64,000 nucleotides of DNA, taken from Aminipila sp963524205 (GTDB lineage: Bacteria; Bacillota; Clostridia; Peptostreptococcales; Anaerovoracaceae). Of the stretch, positions 34,736-43,487 are shown one piece after another. The translations under genes were made by a program, and so were the position numbers. The stretch lies in the NCBI GenBank assembly GCA_963524205.1, contig CAURED010000010.1:1-64000 (forward strand), in the 5' to 3' direction. Under the pieces are notes generated by a model that searched no databases, was not told where the DNA came from, and worked only from the letters and a program-made list of their open reading frames with translations. Positions within the stretch are counted from its first letter, which is position 1; each line of letters opens with the position of its first letter.

Positions 34736-36415
34736 TTACTTTATTTTACAGCTGCATACTTTTTCTGTAGTAATATTATAGAAGTATAGCGTATTCCCTT
34801 CTACAGTCACATTGCTTCCACAGTCAGAAGTTTTGAATACAACCTTTCCAAATTGGTCAAATACCATAAGTCTGTACTTAGCATTCGTTGTCTCTTTAAA
34901 TGTGCAAGCTAAGTATTTTTTGTTATCCCCTGTTATCTTCATGGATATCAATTCAGCATTAGGATTAAGTGAAACATTATTGCCTAACACGTATAACTGC
35001 TTATTTTCTTTTGCAAAATAAGCCTTTCCACCCAGCACCTTAAAGATAATTTCAGATTCGAATTCAGGTACTCCTTCTGCTTTTCCCAGAAAAATTTCTT
35101 TTCCATCTTTAAGTGACATTTTATAGATACTACCCTTGCTTAAGTAATAAAGATTGTCGTCTTCCATCTGCGCCGTGTCAACATCCTCTTTAGAATTACT
35201 TACTTTAGTAACTTCATTGGTATCGATGTTTACCTTGTATACTTGCTTTGCATCTAATCTATAATTCCCATCACTGGATTTCTCTAATACTTTAGCTGCT
35301 CTTAGAAACAATTGATTTCCTATAAGCGAAAAATCAGGTACACCGCCAAAACTTCCTGCCAAATCAGGTATCCCACCAAATTTTTTTACCGTTAAGGTAT
35401 CATACCAGTACTCCTTACTTCCAATTGATACCGGCTCCGTTTGCCCTTTTTTCTCCATGCCTAATCCTCCCGGTCCCGGCATCGGTCCAATCCAAACCAT
35501 AAAAAGCTTATCACCAATTGCTGTAGTTTGACGATAATCCCATTGAATCTCCCTTATAGTTCCGTCTGAATTTAATTCAAACCTATGATCTGATCCCATA
35601 GTAGCTCCGCCCGAATGAAAATAAAACATAGCTTTACCATTTTCTTCGTAGAAGCAATGCCTATCATAATCATCTTCAGAATAAAAATCTTTTTCTAGCT
35701 GGTACAATTTCTTTGCATTAGAGGTGTTGGAAAGCGGTGCCTGCATGATTCCACCTGTATTATTATCAAAATATAAATATCCATTTTTAACCATTATACA
35801 GGTACTCTTCCTGCCCGCATAATTACTATATTGGTTCTCATTTGCCCTGCCATTTGGAAGTGCAATCTGATCCAGCTTTATATTCTTTGATTTTATAACC
35901 AGACCATTTTTTCCATCAAAAGTATAGTCCCATCCAAACTGTTCAACACCATACTTCCATGTCATAGGGAAATATGTGATATCACGGAATGAGAGAAGTG
36001 GATACTGCTCCGTGCTACTATTCACCATTTTTCCATTAACCTTAATTGGAAATGTGCAGATTTTTGCTGCATAGCTTTTGCCATTCTTTGAAGCTGACTT
36101 ATACGGATTATAGGCAGCTGTTACCCCTGTAGCATCCACCAATAAGCCCGCTTTATTTCCCTTCCATGTGGATTCAATGCCAAGATACCTGCAATCACTG
36201 TAAGTCATAGGAAAATAAGTAATGTTGTTGTAAACAATTAATGGATACTTACTGTAGTCATTATTAACTACCTCACCGTTCATCGTAACTTTGAAATTCG
36301 GTAATGTAATATTTACATTTTCAGTTTGACCTCCATATACCGTTGTATTCATTTCCATGCTCATACTAAAAATTATACTTATAGAGATTAATACACTAAA
36401 AAATTTTCTTTTCAT
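34736..36415 (-). CDS. Secreted stalk-domain/DUF5050-like protein, copy A
   Basis: A 559-residue exported protein with a signal peptide (MKRKFFSVLISISIIFSMSMEM) after GAAGGGTG. Residues 35-190 hold two copper-amine-oxidase-N-like units, each with NITYFPMTYSDCRYLG or DITYFPMTWKYGVEQFGWD. The rest is a beta-propeller-like region with DUF5050-type repeats (GYLYFDNNTGGIMQAP, KVNIDTNEVTKVSN, NLYYLSKGSIYKMSLKDG). Copy B at 38843-40471 is nearly identical in the first third and much more divergent later. It may sense or bind wall polymers. Neighbours are a broken small membrane gene and the 120-residue gene. Confidence 0.82.
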   Translation of the reverse strand: MKRKFFSVLISISIIFSMSMEMNTTVYGGQTENVNITLPNFKVTMNGEVVNNDYSKYPLIVYNNITYFPMTYSDCRYLGIESTWKGNKAGLLVDATGVTAAYNPYKSASKNGKSYAAKICTFPIKVNGKMVNSSTEQYPLLSFRDITYFPMTWKYGVEQFGWDYTFDGKNGLVIKSKNIKLDQIALPNGRANENQYSNYAGRKSTCIMVKNGYLYFDNNTGGIMQAPLSNTSNAKKLYQLEKDFYSEDDYDRHCFYEENGKAMFYFHSGGATMGSDHRFELNSDGTIREIQWDYRQTTAIGDKLFMVWIGPMPGPGGLGMEKKGQTEPVSIGSKEYWYDTLTVKKFGGIPDLAGSFGGVPDFSLIGNQLFLRAAKVLEKSSDGNYRLDAKQVYKVNIDTNEVTKVSNSKEDVDTAQMEDDNLYYLSKGSIYKMSLKDGKEIFLGKAEGVPEFESEIIFKVLGGKAYFAKENKQLYVLGNNVSLNPNAELISMKITGDNKKYLACTFKETTNAKYRLMVFDQFGKVVFKTSDCGSNVTVEGNTLYFYNITTEKVCSCKIK

Positions 36416-36488
36416 AAAACACCCTTCTCATCCATCTTCCATTCATCACCAATTAAATCTTCTATGTCACTACCCTCATTTGCTTCAT

Positions 36489-36935
36489 TTATTTTGGTAT
36501 TTCTCTTCCGTTTAAAAGCTTATATGCTTTATAAATATAAACATACAGCATTATGTTTACTATCACTAATGCAATTACTGCAATGAAAGTTAAAATTACG
36601 AATAATTGTTGAAATGCAATGGTAATAAAAAACATAGAAAAGGTTGATATAATAGCAGTCCAAATAAATATGTACCAGAATTTTTCTATTTTGTCTGCAA
36701 ATTTTTCTTCTCCAAGCTGTGTAGAAATTTCACGAATTCCCCTTAATAGCGAATAGTAAAAACAAATTTCTAATCCAATAAGTGCAAAAACTGCTATAGC
36801 CGCAATCAACATCATTAAAGTTAAAATATCATGCTAGTTAAAAAGCCTATCATCAAAAAACTAATACAAGCATCATTGATAACAATGCATAATCATATGC
36901 CCTTTTAAATCCAAGACTATATCTGCTAATTCCCT
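36489..36935 (-). pseudogene. Broken copy of the small membrane protein (family A)
   Basis: Codons from 36815 to 36489 give a clean 108-residue C-terminal half (CFYYSLLRGIREISTQLGEEKFADKI to LNGREIPK) matching the paralogue at 38105-38803. Further upstream, to about 36930, homologous pieces occur in other frames: ISRYSLGFKRAYDYALLSMMLVLVF, then a stop, then MIGFLTSMIF, then DILTLMML. At least two frame changes are therefore present, and the first 80 or so residues of the family are missing. A short protein could still start at 36815, but no good ribosome site is seen. Confidence 0.75.
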
Positions 36936-36945
36936 TTGCCCCCTC

Positions 36946-38103
36946 CTATAAAACTTCTGCCATTTCACTTATAATCTTTTCAACGGGTTGATCCCCATTA
37001 TATCTAATAAACATAACTCTTTTGCCTTGACATACAGATATATTTTTTTCATGTGAATCTTGATATACATATACTTCATCTAATCCCTTAAACTCTAATT
37101 TATTAATTTTATTTTCATCTGCTTCATATATCTCTATTTCCTTTGCCAATATTCTAGCAAGAATTTCCCCCACTACTTCATGATATTTTATTCTCATGGA
37201 GCATTTATCACCAGCATTAGACTCATAAGTTTGCCACGCCTTATATTGCTTTGGTGATAATAAAGTAGATTTTGGCTCAACATAGTTGTATTCATCTAAA
37301 TCTATTTCGTTTTGTGTTTCTAACAGTTGTCCATTCACTCCATTTTGATTTTCAATATCTTGAATCAAAACAATTGGCATACTTTCATAAATTTCACTCA
37401 CAGAAGAAAAGCCCTTATCTGTTTTATAGTCAAAATATGTAGTACCTGCTGAACCAAAAATACCCACAAATATAAAAATAAGAGTTATAGCCCTTCCTAT
37501 CTTCGATGTAATGAAAGTTCTTATTTTCAAATATTTATTATGTTTAAAAAAGAATTTTTTTGATTTACACAATAAAAGTATTTCTCTTATTAATTGAAAA
37601 AAGCCAACGCCTAAAACACTTCCATATAAAATAAATCTACTATTGGGAATTGTAACTAAGAAAGTAGCAAATAAATTCTTATACAGTAAAAAAAGTAATA
37701 GTAAAGCAATAATAATTATTGAAAATAACAGCCCTACGATTTGTTTTCTTATCTGTTTATCAAACCACCGTGTTACAACATCTGTCATTTCTCCATTTAG
37801 CCGTGGGCATTTATTTTCAAATTTATTATCTATGCAAAATATATAATATTCCTTATAGTTTGCTACAAAAGTAAAGCCTTGATGTTCTATAATTTTAATC
37901 TGCGTCTCAGCTTTTTCCTCGTCTAAAATAACAATTTTATAATTGTTGTTTTGAGGTCCGCTTTTTTCAAAAGTAGCATATGTATTATCAAATTTGGTTA
38001 ATATAAAACCGTCTTTTGCTTTCTCAGTTAGCCATGCTTCATTTTCAGCTAAATCATAGATTTTATACAACCGTTTTCTTTCTATCTCTTTTTGCTCGAG
38101 CAT
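36946..38103 (-). CDS. DUF2812 domain membrane protein, copy A
   Basis: About 385 residues. The N-terminal DUF2812 region is marked by KIYDLAENEAWLTEKAKDGF and IKIIEHQGFTFVANYKEYYIFCID. Three or so helices follow (VGLLFSIIIIALLLLFLLY and others), then an extracytoplasmic tail. I take the ATG at 38103 (GAGAG 6 bases upstream), which nearly abuts the upstream stop; an ATG at 38124 is possible. Copy B is at 40517-41650. DUF2812 proteins often accompany PadR regulators, and one is present 5 kb downstream. Confidence 0.78.
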   Translation of the reverse strand: MLEQKEIERKRLYKIYDLAENEAWLTEKAKDGFILTKFDNTYATFEKSGPQNNNYKIVILDEEKAETQIKIIEHQGFTFVANYKEYYIFCIDNKFENKCPRLNGEMTDVVTRWFDKQIRKQIVGLLFSIIIIALLLLFLLYKNLFATFLVTIPNSRFILYGSVLGVGFFQLIREILLLCKSKKFFFKHNKYLKIRTFITSKIGRAITLIFIFVGIFGSAGTTYFDYKTDKGFSSVSEIYESMPIVLIQDIENQNGVNGQLLETQNEIDLDEYNYVEPKSTLLSPKQYKAWQTYESNAGDKCSMRIKYHEVVGEILARILAKEIEIYEADENKINKLEFKGLDEVYVYQDSHEKNISVCQGKRVMFIRYNGDQPVEKIISEMAEVL

Positions 38104-38104
38104 T

Positions 38105-38803
38105 TTATTCTCTCGCTCTTTCATTTTCTTCTGGCACTACGTTATCAAAAGTGGCACTATCCTTTGTCACTACCTCTTCTGAAGATATACATTTTGGTAT
38201 TTCTCTTCCGTTTAAAAGCTTATATGCTTTATAAGTATAAATACAAAGCATGATATTTACTATTAAACATGGAATTAATGTAATTACTGCAAATTTTGGA
38301 AATGCAATGGAAGCAATAATATAAACAACTACCACTATAAATTGAGTCCAAATATATGTATACCAGAAATCAGCGATTTTCGAAGCAAACTTTTCTTCCC
38401 CAAGGGTCATAGCGATTTCTTCAATTCCTTTTAAGAAGGAGTAGTAAAAATAAATGTTGATTCCAATAATTACAAATACAGCTATTAATGCTAAGAAGAG
38501 CATTAATGTTAAAAGAATATTATATATTATACCGATAGAAACACCTATCATTACCGCTATGACAATAATCAATCCTGAAATTGCATACTGATAAGCCTTT
38601 TTGAAACGATAACTGTATATACTGATTTTCCTTAATCCTAATACAACAATAATGAAACTTGCTGCCTGAAGGACAAGGCTTATTATTTCAGCAATAATAG
38701 CCCCGCTAAATATGCTGCTTATTGCGCCCCCAAGTATGGGAATTACCATTCCCCAAAACACCCATTTTAATTTTTCTAAATTATAAATCTCTGAATTATT
38801 CAT
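38105..38803 (-). CDS. Membrane protein, paralogue family A
   Basis: A 232-residue protein with about five helices and the same plan as the 196-residue gene at 32256: LEKLKWVFWGM start, LLKGIEEIAMTLGEEKFASKIADF-type central loop, and AYKLLNGREIPK near the end, with a 25-residue acidic C-terminal tail. AAAGGGGGATTCAAT precedes the ATG. Function is unknown. It sits between secreted copy B and DUF2812 copy A. Confidence 0.75.
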   Translation of the reverse strand: MNNSEIYNLEKLKWVFWGMVIPILGGAISSIFSGAIIAEIISLVLQAASFIIVVLGLRKISIYSYRFKKAYQYAISGLIIVIAVMIGVSIGIIYNILLTLMLFLALIAVFVIIGINIYFYYSFLKGIEEIAMTLGEEKFASKIADFWYTYIWTQFIVVVVYIIASIAFPKFAVITLIPCLIVNIMLCIYTYKAYKLLNGREIPKCISSEEVVTKDSATFDNVVPEENERARE

Positions 38804-38842
38804 ATTGAATCCCCCTTTTTCCCTATAACCTTGCCTTTGTAT

Positions 38843-40471
38843 CTAATTCAATGTACAAGTGCATACTTTTTCTGTTGCTATATCGTAAAAGCACATTTGC
38901 TTACCTTCAATCGTAACATTTGCCGCCGTATCTGAAGTTCTAAAAACAACTTTTCCTGACTTATCCAACACCATTAATCTGTACTTAGAAACAGGAGTCT
39001 CCTGAAAATGACATACTAAATATTCTTTACTATCACCTCTTAAATACATATCTAAAAGAATTGTTCCGTCATTCAAAGGTTTTTCCTGTCCTAACATATA
39101 GAGGGTATGATCTTTCGTGTTTTTCCAATATACCTTTTCCCCTAAAACTGCAAAAAGACTTTGATATTGTTCCACAGAAGCATTATTTAGTGTTCCAACC
39201 AGTTCTTCATTACTGCCATCTAAAGAAATTTTATACAACTTGTCTTGGCATAAGTAGTAAATTTTGTTTCCAATAATCTGAGCAGACATAGTAGGTTTAT
39301 TATTTATCTGCACAGTTTTATTGTTTTTAATATTAACTTTATATAAATATATTTCCTTTTCATCCTCCTGCAACTGGGAATGTTCTGAATCAGCCGTGGC
39401 TTTTCTAGCCCTTACATAAAGATCATCTCCAATTAATGCTAATTTAGGAAAACTATCATTATCCCAAATCAAGCCATAATACCAATATCGGCTGTCGCCA
39501 ATATTTGCAGACTCCCCTTTACCCTGCTGCATATATAAATTGTTTGGTCCCGGCGCCGGTCCAACAAAATACGAAAATAGCCTATCTCCAAAAGCTGTTG
39601 TTTCATCGTAACTTGACTGGATTTCTTTTGTAGTTCCGTCAGAATTTAGTTCAATCCTCCAATCAGCCCCCATTACGGCTCCTCCTGAATGAAAAAACAA
39701 CATTGCCTTACCATTTTCTTCATAGAAATTATGTGAATTATACTCTTGCGTATAAAAGTTTCTGTCTAGTTGATATATTTTCTTTGTTTTCGATGTGTTA
39801 GCAATTGGTGCCTGCATAATACCGCCAGTTTTATTATCAAAATATACGTAACCATTCTTAACCATTACACAGGTACTTTTCTTGCCCGCATACTTGCTAT
39901 ATTCATCTTCTTTTGGTCTGTCATTTGGAAGGGCAATCTGTTGAAGCTTTATATTCTTTGATTTTATAACCAAACCATTTTTCCCATCAAAACTATAGTC
40001 CCATCCAAACTGTTCAACACCATACTTCCAAGTCATAGGAAAATATGTGATATCACGGAATGAGAGAAGTGGATACTGCTCCTTGCTGTTATCAATTGCT
40101 TTTCCATTTACCTTTATTGGAAATGATGGAATCTTCGCAGTATAACTTCTGCTGTTCTTTGAGGATGACTTATATGGATTATATGCTGCTGTTACCCCTG
40201 TAGCATCCACCAATAAGCCCTCTTTATTCCCCTTCCAAGTCGATTCAATTCCAAGATACCTGCAATCACTGTAGGTCATAGGAAAATAGGTAATGTTGTT
40301 GTAAACAATTAATGGATACTTACTGTAGTCATTATTAACTACCTCCCCGTTCATCGTAACTTTGAAATTTGGAAGAGTAATCTTAACACTGCTAGATTGT
40401 CCCCCATAGACTGTTGTGAGCATGCTCATGCTCATTACCATCACTAAAATCAAACTAAATAATTTATTTCT
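38843..40471 (-). CDS. Secreted stalk-domain/DUF5050-like protein, copy B
   Basis: About 542 residues from the ATG at 40471, which begins a classical signal peptide (MRNKLFSLILVMVMSMSM) after AGAAAGAAG. An in-frame ATG at 40513 would add 14 residues. Two stalk units (NNITYFPMTYSDCRYLG, RDITYFPMTWKYG) are followed by a propeller-like region (GYVYFDNKTGGIMQAP, YKVNIKNNKTVQINN). Long DNA stretches in the first 500 bases equal copy A at 34736, whereas the C-terminal half has drifted. It follows DUF2812 copy B by 46 bases. Confidence 0.82.
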   Translation of the reverse strand, partial: RNKLFSLILVMVMSMSMLTTVYGGQSSSVKITLPNFKVTMNGEVVNNDYSKYPLIVYNNITYFPMTYSDCRYLGIESTWKGNKEGLLVDATGVTAAYNPYKSSSKNSRSYTAKIPSFPIKVNGKAIDNSKEQYPLLSFRDITYFPMTWKYGVEQFGWDYSFDGKNGLVIKSKNIKLQQIALPNDRPKEDEYSKYAGKKSTCVMVKNGYVYFDNKTGGIMQAPIANTSKTKKIYQLDRNFYTQEYNSHNFYEENGKAMLFFHSGGAVMGADWRIELNSDGTTKEIQSSYDETTAFGDRLFSYFVGPAPGPNNLYMQQGKGESANIGDSRYWYYGLIWDNDSFPKLALIGDDLYVRARKATADSEHSQLQEDEKEIYLYKVNIKNNKTVQINNKPTMSAQIIGNKIYYLCQDKLYKISLDGSNEELVGTLNNASVEQYQSLFAVLGEKVYWKNTKDHTLYMLGQEKPLNDGTILLDMYLRGDSKEYLVCHFQETPVSKYRLMVLDKSGKVVFRTSDTAANVTIEGKQMCFYDIATEKVCTCTLN

Positions 40472-40516
40472 CATATAATACTTCTTTCTATAAAACCCCA
40501 CACATTTTGCCATCTT

Positions 40517-41650
40517 TTATAAAACCTCCGTAGCCTCATTCAAAATATCAGAAACTGGCTTATCTCCAGCATATGAAATAAACATCACTTTATTTCCTTT
40601 GCATACAGAAATAAAATCCATGTAGCCATCATTATAATAAACTTTATCTAGTCCATCATACTCTATTTCTTTCAATTCACCCTTTGTTAAACCAAATACA
40701 TTACTAATAAGGAGCTCTCTGGCTAGTGGCTCAGCCAAAATTTTAACAGAAACCTCATAATAGCGTATAATCACATTATTATACTTATCTTCATATGTAC
40801 TTTCCTGATTTGCCATATATTGTTTAGATGCCAGAAAAGTATGACTTATTTCTGCATAATTATCATCACTTGCAATTTTTTGAAGAATTCTTAGTTCTTT
40901 ACTTACTTTCTTATCTTTCTCTATATCTTGAAGAAGTACAATAGGCATAGTCTTTTGTACTTCTTCTATAGAATATTGGTGAGGATCAAAATAAAAATAT
41001 TTTATTAGTGAAACTCCAAGAAAAATGAATGCAATTATCATAATATATTTAGAAATTGACTTCTTGCCGCTTTTACGGGTTATATAGAATTCATTTACCA
41101 AATAATGCTTTTTATTTCTGCCTAATGCCCTATATTCCTTTAGACTATCTATTATCAGCACAGTAAAAATTACTAACAAAGCTACAAGCAATACTCCAGG
41201 TGCTTCTACGATATTTTGCAATAATTCATGTCGGTCTATTGCCAAATTTATAAGAAAAGGAATTAAGGCTATCAAGGTTCCACCAAATCTTTTAAACATC
41301 TGTTTGTTGAACCACCAGCTTGCGACTTTGTTCATTTCTTCATTTAATCTGGGTTGTATATGCTTGTATTTTCCATCAATATAAAATATGTAATACTCAA
41401 AATAGCTTTCCACGAAAGTGAATCCTTGATGTTCTATGATTTTTATCTGATTATTTGCTTTGTTTACATCTAAAATAACAATCTTATAAGCTATATTCTG
41501 CGGCTCTCCTTCAGTAAAACAAGCATAATCCTTAGCAAAACTTTTTAATAACAGTCCTTTTTGTGCCTGTTCGCTGAGCCATAATTCATTTTCGTGCAGC
41601 ATATATAGCTTATTGCTCCAATTTATTTGTTTATCTGCTTCTTCTGTCAT
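40517..41650 (-). CDS. DUF2812 domain membrane protein, copy B
   Basis: A 377-residue paralogue of the 36946 gene: KLYMLHENELWLSEQAQKGLLLKSF and IKIIEHQGFTFVESYFEYYIFYID in the N-terminal domain, then three or four helices (MFKRFGGTLIALIPFLINLAI, VLLVALLVIFTVLII, YIMIIAFIFLGVSLI) and a C-terminal extracellular part ending VCKGNKVMFISYAGDKP. TTGGAG sits 8 bases before the ATG. It is the first gene of the duplicated envelope cluster and lies directly after a GC-rich structured element. Confidence 0.78.
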   Translation of the reverse strand: MTEEADKQINWSNKLYMLHENELWLSEQAQKGLLLKSFAKDYACFTEGEPQNIAYKIVILDVNKANNQIKIIEHQGFTFVESYFEYYIFYIDGKYKHIQPRLNEEMNKVASWWFNKQMFKRFGGTLIALIPFLINLAIDRHELLQNIVEAPGVLLVALLVIFTVLIIDSLKEYRALGRNKKHYLVNEFYITRKSGKKSISKYIMIIAFIFLGVSLIKYFYFDPHQYSIEEVQKTMPIVLLQDIEKDKKVSKELRILQKIASDDNYAEISHTFLASKQYMANQESTYEDKYNNVIIRYYEVSVKILAEPLARELLISNVFGLTKGELKEIEYDGLDKVYYNDGYMDFISVCKGNKVMFISYAGDKPVSDILNEATEVL

Positions 41651-41676
41651 TTATTAACTCCAATTTATATAAAAAT

Positions 41677-41775
41677 GTGGCTTCGCCACTCCGTTAGGGA
41701 ACCCCATGGGTCCCTTCGGCGCTCATTTTATTCGCTGAACACCCTCCTTATGGACAAAGAGGCTTCCTCCCCTCT
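41677..41775. other. GC-rich structured element upstream of DUF2812 copy B
   Basis: This 100-base stretch is far richer in G and C than its surroundings and folds into several hairpins: GTGGC/GCCAC (41677-41689), AGGG-ACCC/GGGT-CCCT around CAT (41696-41714) and AGAGG/CCTCT (41758-41775). It is transcribed, if at all, as the leader of the DUF2812 gene on the minus strand. It does not match a riboswitch that I can name. I recall look-alike intergenic repeats in clostridial genomes, so a dispersed repeat is equally likely. The rest of the 41651-42010 gap holds an inverted repeat and a terminator. Confidence 0.5.
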
Positions 41776-41782
41776 GCACTTC

Positions 41783-41836
41783 CTTTTTTTGTATAATAGC
41801 AAAATCTATCGATATTTCCTATTATACAAAAAAAAG
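41783..41836. repeat. 17-bp inverted repeat with TATAAT in each arm
   Basis: CTTTTTTTGTATAATAG (41783-41799) is complementary to CTATTATACAAAAAAAAG (41819-41836) apart from one extra A. The 19-base centre includes ATCGAT. Together with the adjacent GC-rich element it could be the end of a small non-autonomous repeat; it also carries -10-like sequences in both directions. Confidence 0.65.
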
Positions 41837-41854
41837 ATAAGCCACAGCTTATCT
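41828..41854 (-). terminator. Terminator after the NAD(P)HX epimerase gene
   Basis: On the minus strand AGATAAGC (41854-41847), a TGTG loop and GCTTATCT (41842-41835) are followed by eight T. It is a canonical intrinsic terminator about 160 bases after the stop at 42011. The segment 41855-42010 between them shows nothing notable. Confidence 0.85.
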
Positions 41855-42010
41855 CAAAAAATAAAACAATATATATCATTTAATTGAAACTCTTTTCCCC
41901 CAAAAAAAGTAAACATAGCAACCACCATTTCCCCTAATTAATTAAATCCCCTTGAACACTGTTTATAGTATACATTTAATTGGAAATATTTTCAATGAAA
42001 TTTAAAAGAT

Positions 42011-42700
42011 TTAATCAATTCCTATATCAACTGTTCTGATTTCACCACAGTAAGGTGCAGCTTCCGCTAAGCTATGTACTGGCTTTGTTCTGTGAAAAGC
42101 TATCGTATAGTCAGCTACTACAGTATCTGTATCTGGTTCCCCTTCGTCTCCATTTAAACCAGTAGGTATATCCAAAGCAAAAACCAATTTTATTATGCTG
42201 GAAGCATTTTTATTGCATTTGCCGTTAATAAGTTTTGTACATGCCCTTACGTTTTCTGGTAAAACGCCATGAAAACCAGTGCCATAAATAGCATCAACTA
42301 CTATATCAGATGCCTGAACAATTTCAGGGATAACATGAAAATATGCTTTGGCATCTATAACAGGAATTCCTCTTCTTAGAACTATATTCGCATTTTTTAC
42401 AGCATCTTGGGTTCTTGGATTTCCATCCGCCATAATAACGGTTACATCCATTCCTTTTAAAGCCAGTTCTCTTGCTACTACATAACCATCGCCGCCATTA
42501 TTTCCTTTGCCGCAAAATATAACTGCATTTATATTATTTATTACGGAATCTTCTTTGTTTCTATTGACCTGAAGTTTATCTATAATAACTTTAACCGCCG
42601 AATTTCCAGCATTCTCCATCATCTTATAATAACTTAAACCTGATTCATTGGCTTTTCGTTCAATTTCCTTCATTTTTGCACAAGTAACCGTTTGATTCAT
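42011..42700 (-). CDS. nnrE: NAD(P)H-hydrate epimerase
   Basis: A 229-residue YjeF N-terminal domain protein. The GKGNNGGDGYVVAR motif near residue 65 binds the nucleotide, and VDAIYGTGFHG and DIPTGLNGDEG are family blocks. It epimerises damaged NAD(P)H hydrates. The dehydratase half (NnrD) often fused to it in bacteria is absent, so the repair partner must be elsewhere. AAGGGGACATTAAT precedes the ATG. It is 30 bases from the small membrane gene upstream. Confidence 0.9.
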   Translation of the reverse strand: MNQTVTCAKMKEIERKANESGLSYYKMMENAGNSAVKVIIDKLQVNRNKEDSVINNINAVIFCGKGNNGGDGYVVARELALKGMDVTVIMADGNPRTQDAVKNANIVLRRGIPVIDAKAYFHVIPEIVQASDIVVDAIYGTGFHGVLPENVRACTKLINGKCNKNASSIIKLVFALDIPTGLNGDEGEPDTDTVVADYTIAFHRTKPVHSLAEAAPYCGEIRTVDIGID

Positions 42701-42730
42701 ATTAATGTCCCCTTTATCATATTAAATATA

Positions 42731-43051
42731 TTATAAATCCTGAATATTCATTTTTTCCATTTCTTTGTCAGGTTTAAACTTTTCCCGACAGGCAATATAA
42801 ATTACTATAAAAATGGCAGTGGGAATATTGGCTAGAAGGAAGGTGGATATAAACATCATAAAAATTTCACCACTGCTCGTAGCTGCATATGCTGCAATGC
42901 TCAATACCATGAGTATTGAATATCCCAAGCATATAGCCGGCAATACCAATCCTAACCACTTATTTTTCCGTCTAGCTAGAAATATCTGCAGAAAAACAGC
43001 CGCCACAAGAATAACCAATAAAACGACAATACTTATAGATGTCTTTATCAT
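42731..43051 (-). CDS. Small three-helix membrane protein
   Basis: A 106-residue protein with three helices (SISIVVLLVILVAAVFLQIFL, LGLVLPAICLGYSILMVLSIAAY, FMMFISTFLLANIPTAIFIVIYI) and a charged tail. Its ATG overlaps the stop of the DUF2089 gene (ATGA), so the two are coupled. This regulator plus membrane-protein pair is common in Firmicutes. Function is unknown. Confidence 0.75.
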   Translation of the reverse strand: MIKTSISIVVLLVILVAAVFLQIFLARRKNKWLGLVLPAICLGYSILMVLSIAAYAATSSGEIFMMFISTFLLANIPTAIFIVIYIACREKFKPDKEMEKMNIQDL

Positions 43052-43353
43052 TTACTTTCTCCCTTTTGAATTTTCTTATATTCATTGATTAAGATTTTAG
43101 CCGTATCAAAATCAATTTTTTCATTAACTGCCAGCCGTTTTATCAATGCGATATATGGCTCATTATTTGTATCTTCATTAATCTGGATTTTTTGAATTAA
43201 TTTATCCAATCTCAATCTCACCGTAGGATAAGTAACGCTATATTGATTGGCAATCTCCTTTAATGAACCAGATGCCATAATAAACTTCTTAATAAATGAC
43301 ACATCCTCATCATCAAGATGCATCATCCATTCAGGTATAACTTCTATTGACAT
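43048..43353 (-). CDS. DUF2089-family regulator
   Basis: A 101-residue protein from the ATG at 43353, preceded by AAGGGGGAGTAAAA; the open frame upstream lacks support. It contains the DUF2089 helix-turn-helix: WMMHLDDEDVSFIKKFIMASGSLKEIANQYSVTYPTVRLRLDKLI. A C-terminal helical segment follows. It is coupled to the small membrane gene and probably regulates that pair, perhaps under membrane stress. Confidence 0.82.
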   Translation of the reverse strand: MSIEVIPEWMMHLDDEDVSFIKKFIMASGSLKEIANQYSVTYPTVRLRLDKLIQKIQINEDTNNEPYIALIKRLAVNEKIDFDTAKILINEYKKIQKGESK

Positions 43354-43487
43354 TTTTACTCCCCCTTTAACAATATTAAACATATACTATAATTTTATTA
43401 AAGTCAATAATCAAATTTATTTAGAATGACCTTAAGGTTCGCTATGTCAATGTTCTTTTAAACTATATTAAAATAAATAATGTAGTT

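Noticed and set aside
41627..41887. Plus-strand 86-codon frame through the GC-rich element
   Set aside because: It runs over hairpins, a terminator and an inverted repeat and starts inside the DUF2812 gene. It is better explained as non-coding.
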